A stretch of 64,000 nt of DNA. Origin: Protonemura montana. Lineage: Eukaryota > Arthropoda > Insecta > Plecoptera > Nemouridae. The notes under the pieces are model-generated. The model saw nothing but the letters and a program-made list of their open reading frames with translations. It had not been told where the DNA came from and made no database searches. Position 1 is the stretch's first letter, and each line of letters starts with the position of its first letter. A program made the position numbers and the translations under genes. The stretch covers positions 10,591,021 to 10,655,020 of the forward strand of contig OX387602.1 of NCBI GenBank assembly GCA_947568835.1. The letters run 5' to 3'. This document shows positions 12,965-27,000 of this stretch, one piece after another.

Positions 12965-13821
12965 AAAAGTGCGAGCGCTACGCAAGAGCAAGTGCGTGTG
13001 TGGGAAGGCTCACGCATGCGATTCTAGTTCGCCACGCCGTTCGAGGTGAACTTTGCAACGAGATTTCTGAAGCAGATCCGGGATGGGCGAGGACTGCTTC
13101 GTTGCCACCAAGATTAACAGGCCTACGACGCTCACGTTGCAGACAAATTTTTCCAATAAAATGCACGTAAAACTACTAGAGTAAAAAAATTTGTAATAGC
13201 GTCTTCGAATTTTTTTTTTCGTTTTGAACGCGTAAATGACCTACATGACGATCAAAGCGTGCGATTACGTGACTGAAAAATATCAAGTCATAAAATCAGG
13301 ATCAGGTCGTATTTTAAGGCTCATAATGTCTGGCGAGATAAAGCGGGGACTGTGTTTTTTGGTGCCTTCAAAGCTCGTGCATAGCGATATGACTTTTATA
13401 ACTATCCGCTTATTTACTGTTTTAATTCCAATATTATAGATACCTATTTTACTTTTTGGCAACGTCTTCCTTATCCAACCACGAATCTCTTGCCTCCTAT
13501 CAACTAAATCATAATTTAAAACATTTCATTTTGACCTTCCTTTTAATCTCTCAATTCACCCACAGCCCTCACACTCATTCACCTCCAAACTCTGCGTAAC
13601 CGTTGAATTAATCTTGACTTACATTTTTTTAAATAAGACGCTGACCAATTTCTTTTTTCCCCATTGCTTTCACGTTCGCAGCGCACTCACACACATACAC
13701 ACACACAAGCAGGGCAGGTATAGGATAGGCAGTCAAGTTTTACCTTTTTTTCTTTCCCGTAACAATGCGTTTCGATCTACGTCGTGATTTCACGCCCCGT
13801 CTTTGACCCCCGAGGGCTATC

Positions 13822-13826
13822 GCGGC

Positions 13827-13857
<31 letters not shown>
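13822..13857. repeat. CGG trinucleotide repeat
   Basis: About twelve GGC/CGG units with one GGT interruption. An open frame reads it as polyglycine, but nothing around it looks like a protein. A CA-rich tract lies just upstream at 13686-13708. GGC repeats are typical of promoter-proximal or untranslated DNA, which is only suggestive here. Confidence 0.9.
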
Positions 13858-14167
13858 CGGGTACGCGACTCCAGCCTATCGAGCCTATTTCTGCACGGTG
13901 GAAGACCGCTGCTGACTCGCCGCGTCCACGCCCAATCTCACCTACTACCATGGCAGCAAACATCCAAGAAAAACCAATAAAATCACTGCTAGGTCTATGA
14001 AATCGTAGTTATAAGATTGATTGTTTGTCTCGATTTGATATACGGATAACTGACAGACGGCTTGGACGTCGGTTTGGTGCTTCAAACAAGTGTGTTTGAC
14101 ATAATCTTTACAATGAAACTCCGTACGGAGAAGAATATGACAACCCTTTCTCAGATTGGATCAAACG

Positions 14168-14190
14168 ATAAATGTTATGTTAACATTTAT
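14168..14190. repeat. Perfect 10-bp inverted repeat (hairpin)
   Basis: ATAAATGTTA (14168-14177) and its exact reverse complement TAACATTTAT (14181-14190) are separated by three bases. The stem is AT-only apart from one G-C pair, so stability is modest. No poly-T terminator or RNA family is visible. Confidence 0.85.
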
Positions 14191-17100
14191 GTATAGCTGG
14201 TTATTAAATATCGATTCAAAGTTATCTATTACAATAATTTATAACTACCTCTGATTTATATTGTGGTGCCAAATATGTTGAACGGCCAAAATTCGTAAGA
14301 TTGATGGTATTGGTCGTGTAGGTGTGTGCTGGCATAGAAATTTGAATCAATCTGCATTCCACCTCCACAATTATAGGTATGGTATTCGTTTGCATCTTAA
14401 AATATCGCGTGAATCTTGATTATGATTAGATAATGTACTAGTAATAAGTCACAAAACGCAAACGTCGGACGTCCTAGAGAAAATTAATTATCTTGTGTTA
14501 GCGCCAGAGTGGATTGCCAACTGGATCCGGGTCAGAGGGTGGTAATGTTCCTCCCCGTGTGCGTGAATTTAAAAAAAGTAACTCCCTTGACACTTAAAGC
14601 TGGTCTCGCATTTTAGGGACTCTGCCACCCATGTTTGAAACTAAAATCAGTTCTCATCTCATGTGCTAACACACGCGACTGGAGATGTCTTCACCATGCC
14701 CAATCATACTCCTCATTAAACGTATCCAAAGGAATTAATTCGTATCATTACGCTTTGCACGAGGTAGATTATTATGGTTAGTGCACGTCTGCAGAAACAG
14801 GTGCCAAGTGCCAACTGATCGTGATGTTCTGATTTATAGCAAGCGCTAATTGTGTTCATGTTCGAGTAAAATTTGTCGGTCCGCATCTTGAATATGTGAA
14901 TGCTTCGTCTGCAATAACAATAAAACGTTTTCCAACAATTCTACAAACTAACAACCAATTACATATTTCGTCCCCTATTCTTACAATTCGTGCATGTGAA
15001 TTGGTTGAAAATTCTGAAGATTTTTTTGATCTCTTAATTTATCAATCTTTTGAAATCATTCTGTTACATTACTGGCCATTACTCGTCATACCTTTTCGGT
15101 AGACCATGTTTTTTTTATTTCGTTCTTTGAGTGTTCCTACTCTACGCAATGCATTCGCAATACAGGTAACATGTTTATGTTCCCAGAGGTGACTGGCATT
15201 TGGCTTGTCTCTTATTCGTGTGTTCAAGACGCATTATTTGCACAAGTACACACTCTGTGGTCCTCCTACCTCCTTTCGTGGACATATTATTACAAGCATG
15301 ATGACCGTTGGTGACTTACCCGTTAGACCGATGCAAAATGCATTGTATCCAAGCTGGCTATTTTATTATCGTACTTGCTTTCTACATTGTGACTTGTAAA
15401 TTGTCCATTCCGAAGTGCAACCTCGATTCTCTCATCTCATAGAGCCTTTGTTGATGTACAGTACTACGGTACCAGCCCGTTATTGCCACCTAAAGAGGTG
15501 CGTATATGAGTGTCGATGTACAGGCATCCATGAACTAACACTGCTAGAATGCGCAGTTCCATGTAAAACGACAAAATGGGACAAAGCACCTGTCAGAAAC
15601 CTCCGGCCACTCCACCCACCCTAATGTTCATTTCGAAATTAATATCTCTAAATTACATATCCCCTTTGTTTTAACATAACATTTATATCCATATCGAAAA
15701 GGATGAGCCCTCGGGATACAAAACCGTAAAATTTGAATTCATTTTTTCTTTCCGCAATTGATAAATATAGAGTATAGTGACAAGCTACGGGATAGGGATC
15801 CCCGTTTATCTTGTCGGCCAGACATACAGACAGCGATACGGGAGTTCCGCACGGGAGACAATTGGTCTCACAGTTCGGTCACATCGCGTTTAAACGTAAT
15901 CGAAATCGCAACGAATCTCCATTGTTACTTCGTTCTGTGCCTACGTGAGCATCACACCGACAAATGTTCACCTGATTTTCTTACCCCTGCAACATGGGAG
16001 CAATGGTGGCCTCAAGGCGGGAATGACCATACCACCCACCTTCTGTATCCAGTACCTGCAACGCAAAAGTCCACCTTAATAAAAATAGTTATGATATTAT
16101 AAATTAGTCTGATATGAATGCTTGTTCATCATATTTATGATTTAAAACTATAAAAGATAGTATGTATACAAATATATTTATCCATATCCAGTACACAAAT
16201 ATGCGAATTTCATTGCTTGATGGATATATTAATATGTGATTTAACTGTAAGCCAGTAGCGTAAATCTGTTCCCTTTTCATATTATGTATCTTCCATTTAC
16301 AGGGACGACATGGGTTTGACTATCGAGATGCAGTAAACTGGTAACTGGTAAGTGATCTTCAGGTAAATAGATACTCTAACAACGCTAGGCGAAACTATTG
16401 GATTGGAGTTCGAACATTATTAGCGATCGACAGGGGTGTCGTGTTCCTTGCTCTAAGCGCACCCGGAACTTTGCTTCGTTCTAGTTTCAAATACCAATAT
16501 AAACAAACCAAATAACAAACTCCCTCGAGCCAGTTCAATAACTATATATTCTCTAATTTGCATCATTATAACAGTAAATTGTGGAGCGCACAGACAAATA
16601 TACAAACGTTACTAATGAACTATAGTGTTCTTCACTAATTTGGTTCAATTTAGTTACACGCGTACTAGTTTAATTAAAGTATTGTAAAAATTTAATTTCG
16701 AATGATTGTTCTTATAATGACCGACAGTAAACGAAATTTGGACTTCCATATTCTCTCAAGGCGATTTGAAACGTTTCTCAGATGCGATTCTTCTTGTGGC
16801 TAGTAGCAATAGAGAACCAAATCATTTCAAACGAATCTCTCTTGTTACTGCTTCTTATTTTCGTACTAAAATGGCAAGTAGAAAGACAGGGTTGTTATCA
16901 ATTGAATGTGATATATGCAAAGATTCTTAAAAAATAACGAACATGTAAGGGACGCTTTTCAGATTTCAATTCATTAAACGCAGTGATGTGAGTTTACGAT
17001 AGGTAATGTTGACATTTATTTTGAAATACAAATGTTCATAAAAGTTTCTCATTCAAGTATTGTGGACCTTTCAGAGTTTCGTTTCCATCTAGAAAATCAA

Positions 17101-20100
17101 AGAAAATACCATCCGAGCTGCATACATATTTCATTTCATAAAACCGAACGAAAATTCGTCTTCAGATAAAAAAAAAACTTTTTAACTAATAACATAATAC
17201 ACGTGATACTCATATTATTAAATATGCGAGTAAATGGTAAGAAAATGATTAAAAGGAATGAAACAATTCGCTGTGTTCGTCGCCAACAATGATTCTCGAG
17301 GGTAAACCATCCTGTCTGACGATGCAAGCATGCACACGGACATGCATGGCATGCACGTAATGAAATGCAGCGCGAGTGCATCGAGTAGTGAGGGACTGTC
17401 AATGTTCGCCCTAGAGACGCCTTTGTCGACTTCGCGGCGCCCGACGACGACGACAACGACGTCGTTTCACTGACGTCAATGTTTGCAATTATTCTAGCTC
17501 GAGCTATCTAGTGTATTACCCTACTCTAAATAGAGCGAGGGAAATAATTGATTAATTTGCGGCTACAATTATTAAAATAATAGCAAAGTTGTATTCTAAA
17601 GTAGTTCGTTTTCTGTTCAAAACTGTAAGTAGGGTTTGTTTTTTAGTGGTCCTTTAAGAATCAAACAGTTCGTTAATTTCTTTTTTGCTTAGCAACAGTC
17701 AATCAGAATATTTTGTTTGTTTGTTAACGCTCTGTTAAGTACTTAACTTGCTACTGAAAAACCGTCACATTGTATTTTAAATATTTAACACAAGCACATA
17801 AAAGTTTGGTATCTATTTATCATAAATCGTTTTGTATGTTATTGCCAACAACAATTTTGAGGAAAACGCACAATTTCACATTCATCAGATGTGTATCCAT
17901 ATAAAACTGGTTTAAGTTAGTTCAAGTTAGCATCTTGTTTCCTTCCTCGGATGCGAATTATTTACAAGAAGAAGTTGACGTTGTACACTAGAAGTGAGAC
18001 AATTGCTATACCCTCGTACTTGACAAACATCTCAATGCGGAATTGAATCAACTCAGAACGCGCGAATAAAACAGGAAAAAAGTGTGATAAAAACGTCTAA
18101 TGAGTGTGAACTTGATATAAATAAAAAATACAATTATGGTATTTATTTATTTATTAGTTTATTTATGCAATTTCAATCATCTCTTGGTAATCTAGTCATT
18201 ACCTTCTTCAGAAGTCGTAAACATTCAAGTGCCCTCCCCCCCCCCCCTTTTTTTCCAGTCTCCCCATCACCCTTGCATTAAAGATTTTTGAAAATAGAAG
18301 ACCAGTTTTGAATTCATATCTTACTAAGTGGAAAAAAAATATATATATGGGGACGTTATGGACATCAGAGGCATTCGCTGAGCTCGCGATTTTTTTTTTT
18401 TTTTTTAATTAAAGCGAAAATCCAAAAACCTTTTGGCGGAAAATCAAATCGCTCGAACAAAGATTTCTGAATAGAAAATGCACTAAGAAAAATTTCTCTT
18501 GTTAATTTTTATTCAAGAAAAATTATATATAAAAAAAATATTTATGCACTTATTGTCGAGATTGTGGCTTGCTTCCAATAATTACTAGCTCTAGGCTTCG
18601 GAAAGTCGAGTACCCAGGACTCGGGAAGGTGAACACCGCGTGCTGCTGTATTGCGTAACAATAGGGTAATTGGTAAATCCGATTGCGCAATGCGTTACAG
18701 TGAATTCAATCGAATAAAAAATCTACCAGCGAGGTAAATCATCATATTTTGCATTAATAGAAGTGTGCTGAGTACGTTATCATCTGATCCACTTTTTTCT
18801 CAGGGGCAGAAAAGCATTTCCAGTTGCGTCATGCGAGCGGGTTCATTCATAATTTTCCAGTTCAGTAATTTTCCAGTCATATATAAAGCTATCGTGAATG
18901 TGTGATACGTAACAGAAATATTTTTGAATGCGGATTTTTGTAAAATTTGGTCATTACGAATCACTATTTTTTAATGGCCACAATTTGTCAAAAACTTCCA
19001 CAAAATCGTAGAAATTTTTAAATTTTGTCGATAAATTCGATGCAACTCTGGAAGAATATATCTTTTTTCCTTCTCTTTTTCATCCGAAAGTCTCTCTGCT
19101 ATAATTTTCCAGTCTAGAATGCCGAACGCAGGAAACAGTAGTTTCATGCAAAAACAACATATAACTGTCAGTAGATCATTGCTTTCTGAATAATTAACAA
19201 TTCTCCATTATGCACTGCAGCATAATTAGACTTTGCGTAGCCATGAATTAAAAACTAACTATCTCCCTTCAAAATACACTCATTATCCAAGTTTCCAATC
19301 TTAGAAATGCATACACTTGAAAACCTAATCAAACTAACGCTACAAATTTTTCACGTTTTTTTTCAAATGCTGATCATTTCAAATCTCTGCAGAATACAGC
19401 GTAAACGTTTTTAAATGGGGTTTATAAGGTCATTTTCCATTTAAAATGTATGTAATACAGTAAAATACATGTAGGCATGTAACACTGATAATAGTAATTT
19501 ATATTTTGATTTATAAAATGATATTAGATGGTGAACGAAACGGTCGATTATTGTTAGCTATGGAAAAGTATGTTAGTTGTCATGTCTTGAATCCACCACA
19601 GAAGAAACCATGTGACTGCGTGCAGTGACGATTGCTGATTACTCGGGCTCTACCAGAAAGTCACGTGCTATTCGATGGCTTCTCTAGAGGAAGAAAACCT
19701 AACTAAATGTCTCATATCGGAGATGGTAGTCGAGCTCGAGGGCGTGGCAATAAGCCTTGGGGAAACAATAGAATTACGCTCTTTTAATAGCACCACTCAT
19801 CTCTGGTGCGTTTTGCATATCAGACAGATTATGTCGGAGTGACTTCCTATCTGACATTTGTCTTAATTAGACGGTCATGATCAAACATTTAGGCAGGAGC
19901 GAACAAAAGTTTTATTAAAATTGAACACCATGTTAAAATTAAATTCGCTTTATATATCTTCAATAGAAATTAAAGTTTTTTTTATAAGTATACATGAGTG
20001 CTTTTCCGTACAATTTAATTGACATGGCCTATAATATTATTATCGTAGCCTTTGCCAAATGCCATATTATTATAAAGTATATTACTTTATGAATCGGATA

Positions 20101-22903
20101 TATCATCACGAGGAAACTCTCTGCATATATATGCATTTCGAATGAAAATGCAGTTGTAATGAGTTCTACTGGATGCACTATCTCATAAATTATCATTGTG
20201 TTCCGCTGTTTAATTGATGTCAGCATATAATTTCAATTCAACTATACACATAATTATTCTTGTTTGCCGAAAAATATCTCTGACGAGACTTATTTTTATT
20301 CTCAGTGGATCTTGATTTCTTCCTGGCAGTGACGCACTGTGCACGCACAATACACCGCAAGCTAACACCCGAGACATGTTTTTTTTTTTCCGTACCTGTT
20401 AGATTAAATTCCATCTAATGTCTTGGCCATTTGCAGAAGTTCTTTTGCAATATTCAAATCATAATCGTTCAGAGATGAATTATAAAAGAAAGCTAAAAAA
20501 AAGTCTGCGAATGTATATTTGGCGTGTCGGTAATTCGACTTGCATTAAATAAGGAATAGGCCTCGGAATGAAATTCTTCAGGTCTCTGACTAACTTACGA
20601 GATGTCTTATGAGAGTTGCTTTGCATATTCTTGGTGGCTTGACGTCGGTGGGGGTCGAAAAGTTTGAAATAACTGACACATTTTTTTTTGCAATTTGACT
20701 TCTTATTTCGTATCCCGCCATTTGAAAAAAAAAGCTAATTAGCAGCCACCTCTCTTTGTTTCTATTGACAAGACGGTATTTACTTTTTCATAGTATGTTC
20801 TTTCAATTCCTCGGCCAATCGCACAAGCCAAACCGGTGTAACTACTTTGATTTACACACATTATACACTCTGTGTAGTCGTTCTTTGCCTAAAGATGATG
20901 TGTGCCTTAGATTAATACTAATTATTGTCATCATCATAAATTGCACGATAATTGTAAAAATGTAAAAAAAATTTCAACATGAAATAACATTCTCAAACTT
21001 TTTCATCGTAATATAAATGTTCACTGTGCTGGCATAAGCCCCGCCGTTATGGATGCAAGTCAATGGTTCGCTCGTGGTGACTTTTCTGGTGCTAACTATT
21101 TAATTAATAAAGTTTTTTAGCACCTATCCACCTACTATCAGCGACCAGTCCTAATTCGCACTGCTGCAGCAGCATTGGACGAGCTTAGGGAGCAACGACC
21201 GCAGCGTCTGGCTACTGCCTGGGTGCACAGGTTCGATCCCTCCAATCAAACCCCCGTCCCCCTCACTCCCCTACGCACATACATACCCCGCCCGCAGTCA
21301 TGTGCAATTTTGGATTCTACGCAAAATTGTGAAAGGGTCGGTCTTACCCGAGTTTTAGTATATTTTGGAGCTGCTAGCTATAGAAAATGTAGTTTAATTG
21401 TGAGTTTCAATTGAGGGATAAACCTAGCTAAACTAAGTCTTACAATTTAGAAAAAAAAACTTGATAAAATTAATACATTGTAAGAATCGATTTACCTCTT
21501 TTGAGTAAGAGAGTACTCCCGAAGCACTCCCGAGTTCACCGGTTTATTACAATTTGTGCTTTGATGTGTCGAAAATGAACCATTTTCGAAACTTTCAAAA
21601 AATCAAAAAAAAAATCTTGAAAGTTTTTTAGTTTGAATTTTATGGAAGAGAAATTGTGTAACACATGGTCGGTCTGGTCTAGAAGTGTGCTTCTCGCCGA
21701 GAAGCTATTTCACACCAAATGTGTGATTGTAAATATATGCTCATCCTCTAATAACATGTACTTACCTATCTTATAGTGTGCGTTTAGTTTACCTTGTTTC
21801 GTGAGAGTCATTTAAATAACGTGAAACAAGTTATAATATTAGTTTACACTACACTAATCGTTAAAACCAATCAACTAACCAAGTGCTGCTAGTATAAATT
21901 ATAAAATCCACACTAATAACTCTTTTATATGCTCATAAAACTTATTGACAGCTGCTTCTGGAATTATAAAATCGGCAAGCTAAACCAGTCGGTTAGTATA
22001 TTCTAATCCTGAACATTCCAAGCGCCAACCGCTATCCTTCGATGATATGTGAAGTGAAATAACCCATTAAGGCATCACTAGTGTAAAAAGTACATAAAGG
22101 TACTCTGCATATTTCGAAACGCTTATAAATTTAATTTCTGAATTCAGTTCTTTTTTTCATCATTGAAACCTAACGAGTGTCTAAAATAATTTTATAGAAA
22201 CTGTGATGATTGTGTAATTTGTTGTAATTTCCTATCACAGACATTCAACCAATTACACTGAACCATAAATCCCGTCGCGGAAACCTGTGTACTGTGTCGC
22301 TCACCCTTTTTGAAAACTAAATTGGTCTTACCAGCCAAAGGGAAGGTAATCGTCAGTGTTTTTTTCATTTCCTCGTCGTCCAGAGATGAAATTTTCTCAC
22401 AACCACATCGCGTTATTACATTTTATTTCATTTCTGATCGTTTATTATTTGATCGATTTGTTACTTTTGATTAGACCCTAAACGTGTATTACCTGTGCAG
22501 TTTTTATACTCATGTCTACTTGATTTATCCTGAATTAATTATCTTGATTTATTTGATTTAACCTGTGCAGTGTTTGCACCAGTCATCTCAGACCAGTTCC
22601 TTGCTTCAGATCTGCATCAAGTACAATAATATTGACAATTATATTGGTACATAATTTTGTATTGTAATTTTTTTTCCTGCTGCTGTGACAGGGATTGTTT
22701 TTTGTAAATTTGGAACAAAGCTCCTTACTACCTTACTACCTTGGCAGCCCGATAGCACCGTTTTATATTTTAAACTGTAGTGATAATTTGCAAGGTTGCA
22801 AATAGGGCGCGTGCTAATTTAAAGTAGTACACACTATCAAAAAGTTCATTGCGTAAAAATGAAGCTTGATACCAAATTCAGTGATTGTGATTTCACCGTT
22901 GAG
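14191..22903. other. Gene-free stretch
   Basis: No supported gene in about 8.7 kb. Open frames here (for example 114 codons at 15758-16102 plus and 106 codons at 17136-17456 minus) show no domain, no signal peptide and no splice context. A GC-rich patch at 17280-17500 contains TGCATG repeats, an ACGACGTCGT palindrome and TGACGTCA. T-runs occur at about 18390-18406, and a C-run followed by T at 18236-18255. Confidence 0.55.
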
Positions 22904-22936
22904 TTTATAGGTATAGTCAGAGGACCAGCATTAACG
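22904..22936. mobile_element. MITE-end fragment (solo terminal segment)
   Basis: About 31 bases (TATAGGTATAGTCAGAGGAC, then CAGCATTAACGT) match the left border of the MITE-like element at 9090-9120 with about four differences. After this point the two sequences diverge, so this is a truncated end or a related subfamily. A shorter similar string, AGCGTTAATGTCGAACG, occurs near 27805-27822. Confidence 0.35.
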
Positions 22937-23840
22937 TTGTTGTAGCCAAACGCAATGTCTAAGAGGCCATAAGCCCCCGGTTTGGCATGATTCTCTCTGT
23001 CTGCCAGTAATAACACAAGTGCAGAGCATACGGAAGATTGTACTTTGAGTAGGAGAAAAGAGTTTCATTAGGGTTTTTAGAGATCTTATGGCTGACCAAG
23101 AAGAAAATGTTGTCGTTTTTTTTTTTTTATATTTTTTATGAAGCCAATCGCTTCATTTTGATACGCAGATAATACTCGTTTTTTTATTGAAGCTGTAAAA
23201 CGAAGATTCCAAGGTACAGAGGCGCTCGAAGTTTCATGAGATTGTAAACAAACCGACTGAGCTGGGAGATTATCTTCATGGATTTTTTATAGCTGTGGAA
23301 ATAATATCCATTCACCGATAGTCAACTCAGTCGCTCTTGTTTAATGTTTAGGTATAGGTTCCAAACCAATGTCACCAGGTAACTAAATATCGGACCACGC
23401 ATCAATCTCAACATTTCACGGGTTTTGAGGTATGATATTATTTTCTATCTCGATAATTGGCCGTGTATTTAGCGGTTTCCGTAAAAAAATCACAGGGTGA
23501 CAGAAAAAGTTCCAGGGGATAGCCCTTGGCTCAAAATTACTTACTTTTGCGATCGTAACATAGAGAAATGTGTTAAAAATGGTTTGTAGAAAATTGGTTT
23601 ACCTATCTCTAGTCATGACTGCTAATCTGTTGTCTTTGTTCTTGATCTTAAAATAATAATAATAATAATGAAAAGCTGAATTCCGAAACTTCGTTGAACT
23701 TTGACACATTTGTTAAACTGCGTTTATCCAAGTGTGATTTTGTTTAAAATTATTTTTTTTTAATTCCTATTCTGCAAATGTTGTAAACTTTCAGATTTGG
23801 TTACAAATGCAATTTTTGTCTACGTTCTCATGGCTATTGC
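22937..23840. other. Gene-free stretch
   Basis: AT-rich, with a run of T at about 23118-23130 and an (AAT)n microsatellite at about 23650-23670. No coding region recognised. Confidence 0.55.
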
Positions 23841-24075
23841 CTACAGCACCTGTAATGTTAAACTTTCTGCTGAGAAAACTAGTCTGCATTACGTGATATC
23901 AGAGGTAGATACCCAATAGCTGATGCGGCCGTTCTTTTTAACAAACTTCTTAAATTAAATAGTTATCACACAAAATATTGATAAATGATATCAATCGTTA
24001 AGTTAAGGATTAATAAAGAATAATTGAGCGCACACCATTTTTTCGCGAAGACAGTTTAACATTAGCGTTATGGTT
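23841..24075. mobile_element. MITE-like element, copy 2
   Basis: The left end (ctacagcacctgtaatgtta, from 23841) and right end (acagtttaacattagcgtta, 24051-24070) form imperfect inverted repeats sharing TAATGTTAAACT. Internal similarity to copy 1 at 9.1-9.4 kb includes CTGCTGA, GATATC, GCGGCCGT plus T-run, and ACAAAATA. It is about 100 bp shorter than copy 1, so one of them carries a large indel. There is no coding capacity and the copies are old. Edges are approximate. Confidence 0.5.
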
Positions 24076-27000
24076 GTACACTTCTACGCAATGAAGATAG
24101 GATATTTTAAATAGCTTACGAGAAATATACAACCCACTTGCCTCTAATCCTTAGTGTTCTACATAGAGTTTAATGATACCTTCAGAAGATAACTGATAGC
24201 TCAAAACACAATACCAGCACCTTATAAGATCATTATATTCTGTTTACCTTCTCTATATAATTTTGTAAAATACGCTATCCAGACAAGCCGCAAGTCTATT
24301 GGATATCGTTGATCTGAAAATTGAAAAGAAAAACAAATACTCTGCACCGTTGATTGAAAACGAGTGTAGGTAGGAACTATGGGAACGTCCGAAGTGACTG
24401 TTAATTAGCTATGTTCTTGCCTCGTGTTCTGGTTAACGCTGATCCCGTGTACAGATTAAAATACAATGATCCAGACGTGTAACGCAAAGAGCTATCTCGT
24501 TAACACCGTAGAAAATAGTGCATAGACAAAAATCCACTGCGCTGCGTCCCATGCAGCTTGTGAAGAAATCGTGAACGTCGATTGCCTATTGTGGAGCGCA
24601 TCTTTATTTAGCAAACTGAGTCTGATTTTCTCGGTGCGGTCGCGACTTGCCTGCAGTCTTCGAGACCGGATAGGGATGGATAAGAAGACGGGGGAGCCGT
24701 GACTAGGCCGTATCACGCCGGAGCGGCCTCCTCGTAGCGCTCTTTCACGCATCGATGACCAAAGACGGGGCTTCTCGAAGACAGACTTACTAACAGTCGT
24801 GGTGTGGTACCTTCCTTCGTGTATAGTTCTTCCAGTTGAGTTTGAGCCAGCCAGCCAACTAGCCGCCACGTCCAGATGCATCTATCTTTTGACTTCCTTA
24901 TTACACACCTGACTCTTTTAACTTATCGGATATAATCGGTGTTGCTTGTTTGAAAATTCCCATGACGGTGACTTACATTTTCAGGTTAGAAAGCCAGCCA
25001 TTGTGCGTCTTGGTTTGGGTTTTATCGGGAGGGCGAAGGCGGGAAAAAAGAGACGCGGCGTCAAGGTTGTCTAAACCTGTGGATCCAAATCTAATTCTTA
25101 ACGTACCTACTTCGCAAGGGAAAAAAGGAAGATAACGTTTCGGTTTTGAATCGAGAGACTTGTGTCATCTCTCTTGTTTGGTACTTTCGTTCCAGATTTC
25201 TTATTGTTTTCACCACCCACTATAGTTTAGGGCGAACACTTGGATTGTGCAGATGCCTATCATCGCGGCATCTCGCTCCTGTATTCTAGGTCTTCTTGTT
25301 GCTCTCCTCCTATGGCTAAAGGATGCTTGCTGGCTTGGCCGAAGAATAATCTCACAGCACGCAGAATCGTGCATTGATGATTCGTGCACGAAAAATGCAA
25401 TTCAACTATATAAAAAGTCTGCAGAGAAAAAAAAATGTAAAACAAAAAAGTGAACTGTACCTACTTATGTATAGGAAAGCTTGTATAGGCTGTCTGGGAT
25501 AGCAAATTTGAGTCCAGCGAAGCGTAGACAATACGATGCATGGATGGATAGTCCTTTAGCAATACTGCGTTTTCTGCGGCGTGCCCGTCTCAGCCGTGCC
25601 TCAGCTTCGGACTCAAGCTCCACTCGCAATAATAATTAGTTCGATTTAAAAGATTACCAAGTAAAATTACCCAGCCGTACCATATGATTATGGAAAGATG
25701 TTCAAAAAAGATCTTGTCATATTATTTGAATGTGTGTAGAGATTATAAAGCGGAAAATAGACGATTCCATCAAAATCAGATTGAAAAAGAGATAACTCGA
25801 ATATGATATAAATCGAGACATACGCGGCAGATAAATCCTAGTCACGATTAGGCTGCTCCCTGCGGAATCCCTTCGTCATGAAGTGGCATTTCATCCAATC
25901 CAATAATACTTTTGATATTAATAAGATGACGCGAGTTTAGCGCGCGCTCGTATATACCATGAAACGTTCACGCACGATGTAATGCTATTGTAGTCGATGC
26001 TGCAGTCATTTTGCGAGAGCTGAGAAAATCTTCTTAGAAATTGACGCTGGATATAATTTTGAAAAATGTGGTTGCACGATTCCATCGGATTTTTTTTTTT
26101 TACAAACTCTTTCCTTTAGATTTGTCGCTGATCAATGACCAATGACGTCCATTTGAAATGCTCGGAACAGTAATTGGATTGATTTCTCTGGCTGGCAAAC
26201 ACGTTGGCTTTGCGAGGTGCAAATTATGTTTGTCCACGATTTGTGCCTCTCCAAGAGCAGACAATCATCGCTCTTCCCTTTGTGCGTCTGCCTCGCCGTA
26301 GGTATTCTTGGCTGCACGCACGCATGGTTACTGCCACGTCACAGCGGTGCGTAGGCGTACATGGCAATTACCTTCGTCAAGCTTGACAAACTACCAACGA
26401 TCCGAATTTTATGAAAATTGGCAGAAATGCAATTTAGAGATACGTTTTCGTTACATGGCGCAAAATTTCTTTGCCATGAAATTTACATGAAAAACCCATT
26501 TGAATTCGTTCGAATCCGTTGCTATTTGGTTACCTCGATGCATAATCAACGGCCACCCATTGGTTATAAAATGATCATTCGTCAGTGATTACAACATTAC
26601 ACACAACTTGAACGACCGGTTGACGCATGACTACAATACATCACTCTTTGACCATCAATGTTTAATCAAACTCGATGACACAATGTGAATTATTCCCTTC
26701 CCAAGCAGCCACGTCATCACGCAACGCGTATAAGTGCGTGCGCTTCTACTATCTAGGCCAACCAATTTCGTACCTAGAAACATAATACAAGTCAGTAAGG
26801 GCCGAGGGGAGCGTTAGCGACACGATTCCAGTGAAATATTTCAAGTTATCTGTCTGAATTCAGCGCCTTGACTGGTCGCTATTCGGCGTGCTATTCGCTG
26901 GCATACCGTTCGTATCGGTAGCCAGGCAGCATTGAATTTACATAACGAGCCGGGGGTTGTCATAGCGCACAATTATCAGGCGCGAATATTTTAATTTGAG

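Noticed and set aside
13803-14000. Polyglycine-containing frame
   Set aside because: Results from the CGG repeat; no flanking protein similarity or splice context.
15758-16102. 114-codon plus-strand frame
   Set aside because: No recognised family, no splice signals of note, no neighbours to support it.
21231-21240. B-box-like GTTCGATCC suggesting a tRNA or tRNA-derived SINE
   Set aside because: The bases either side cannot form the T-arm stem (only three of five pairs), and no A-box or acceptor stem is found at the right distance.
24492-24881. 129-codon minus-strand frame
   Set aside because: Lies in a GC-richer patch where stops are rarer; no domain or family resemblance.
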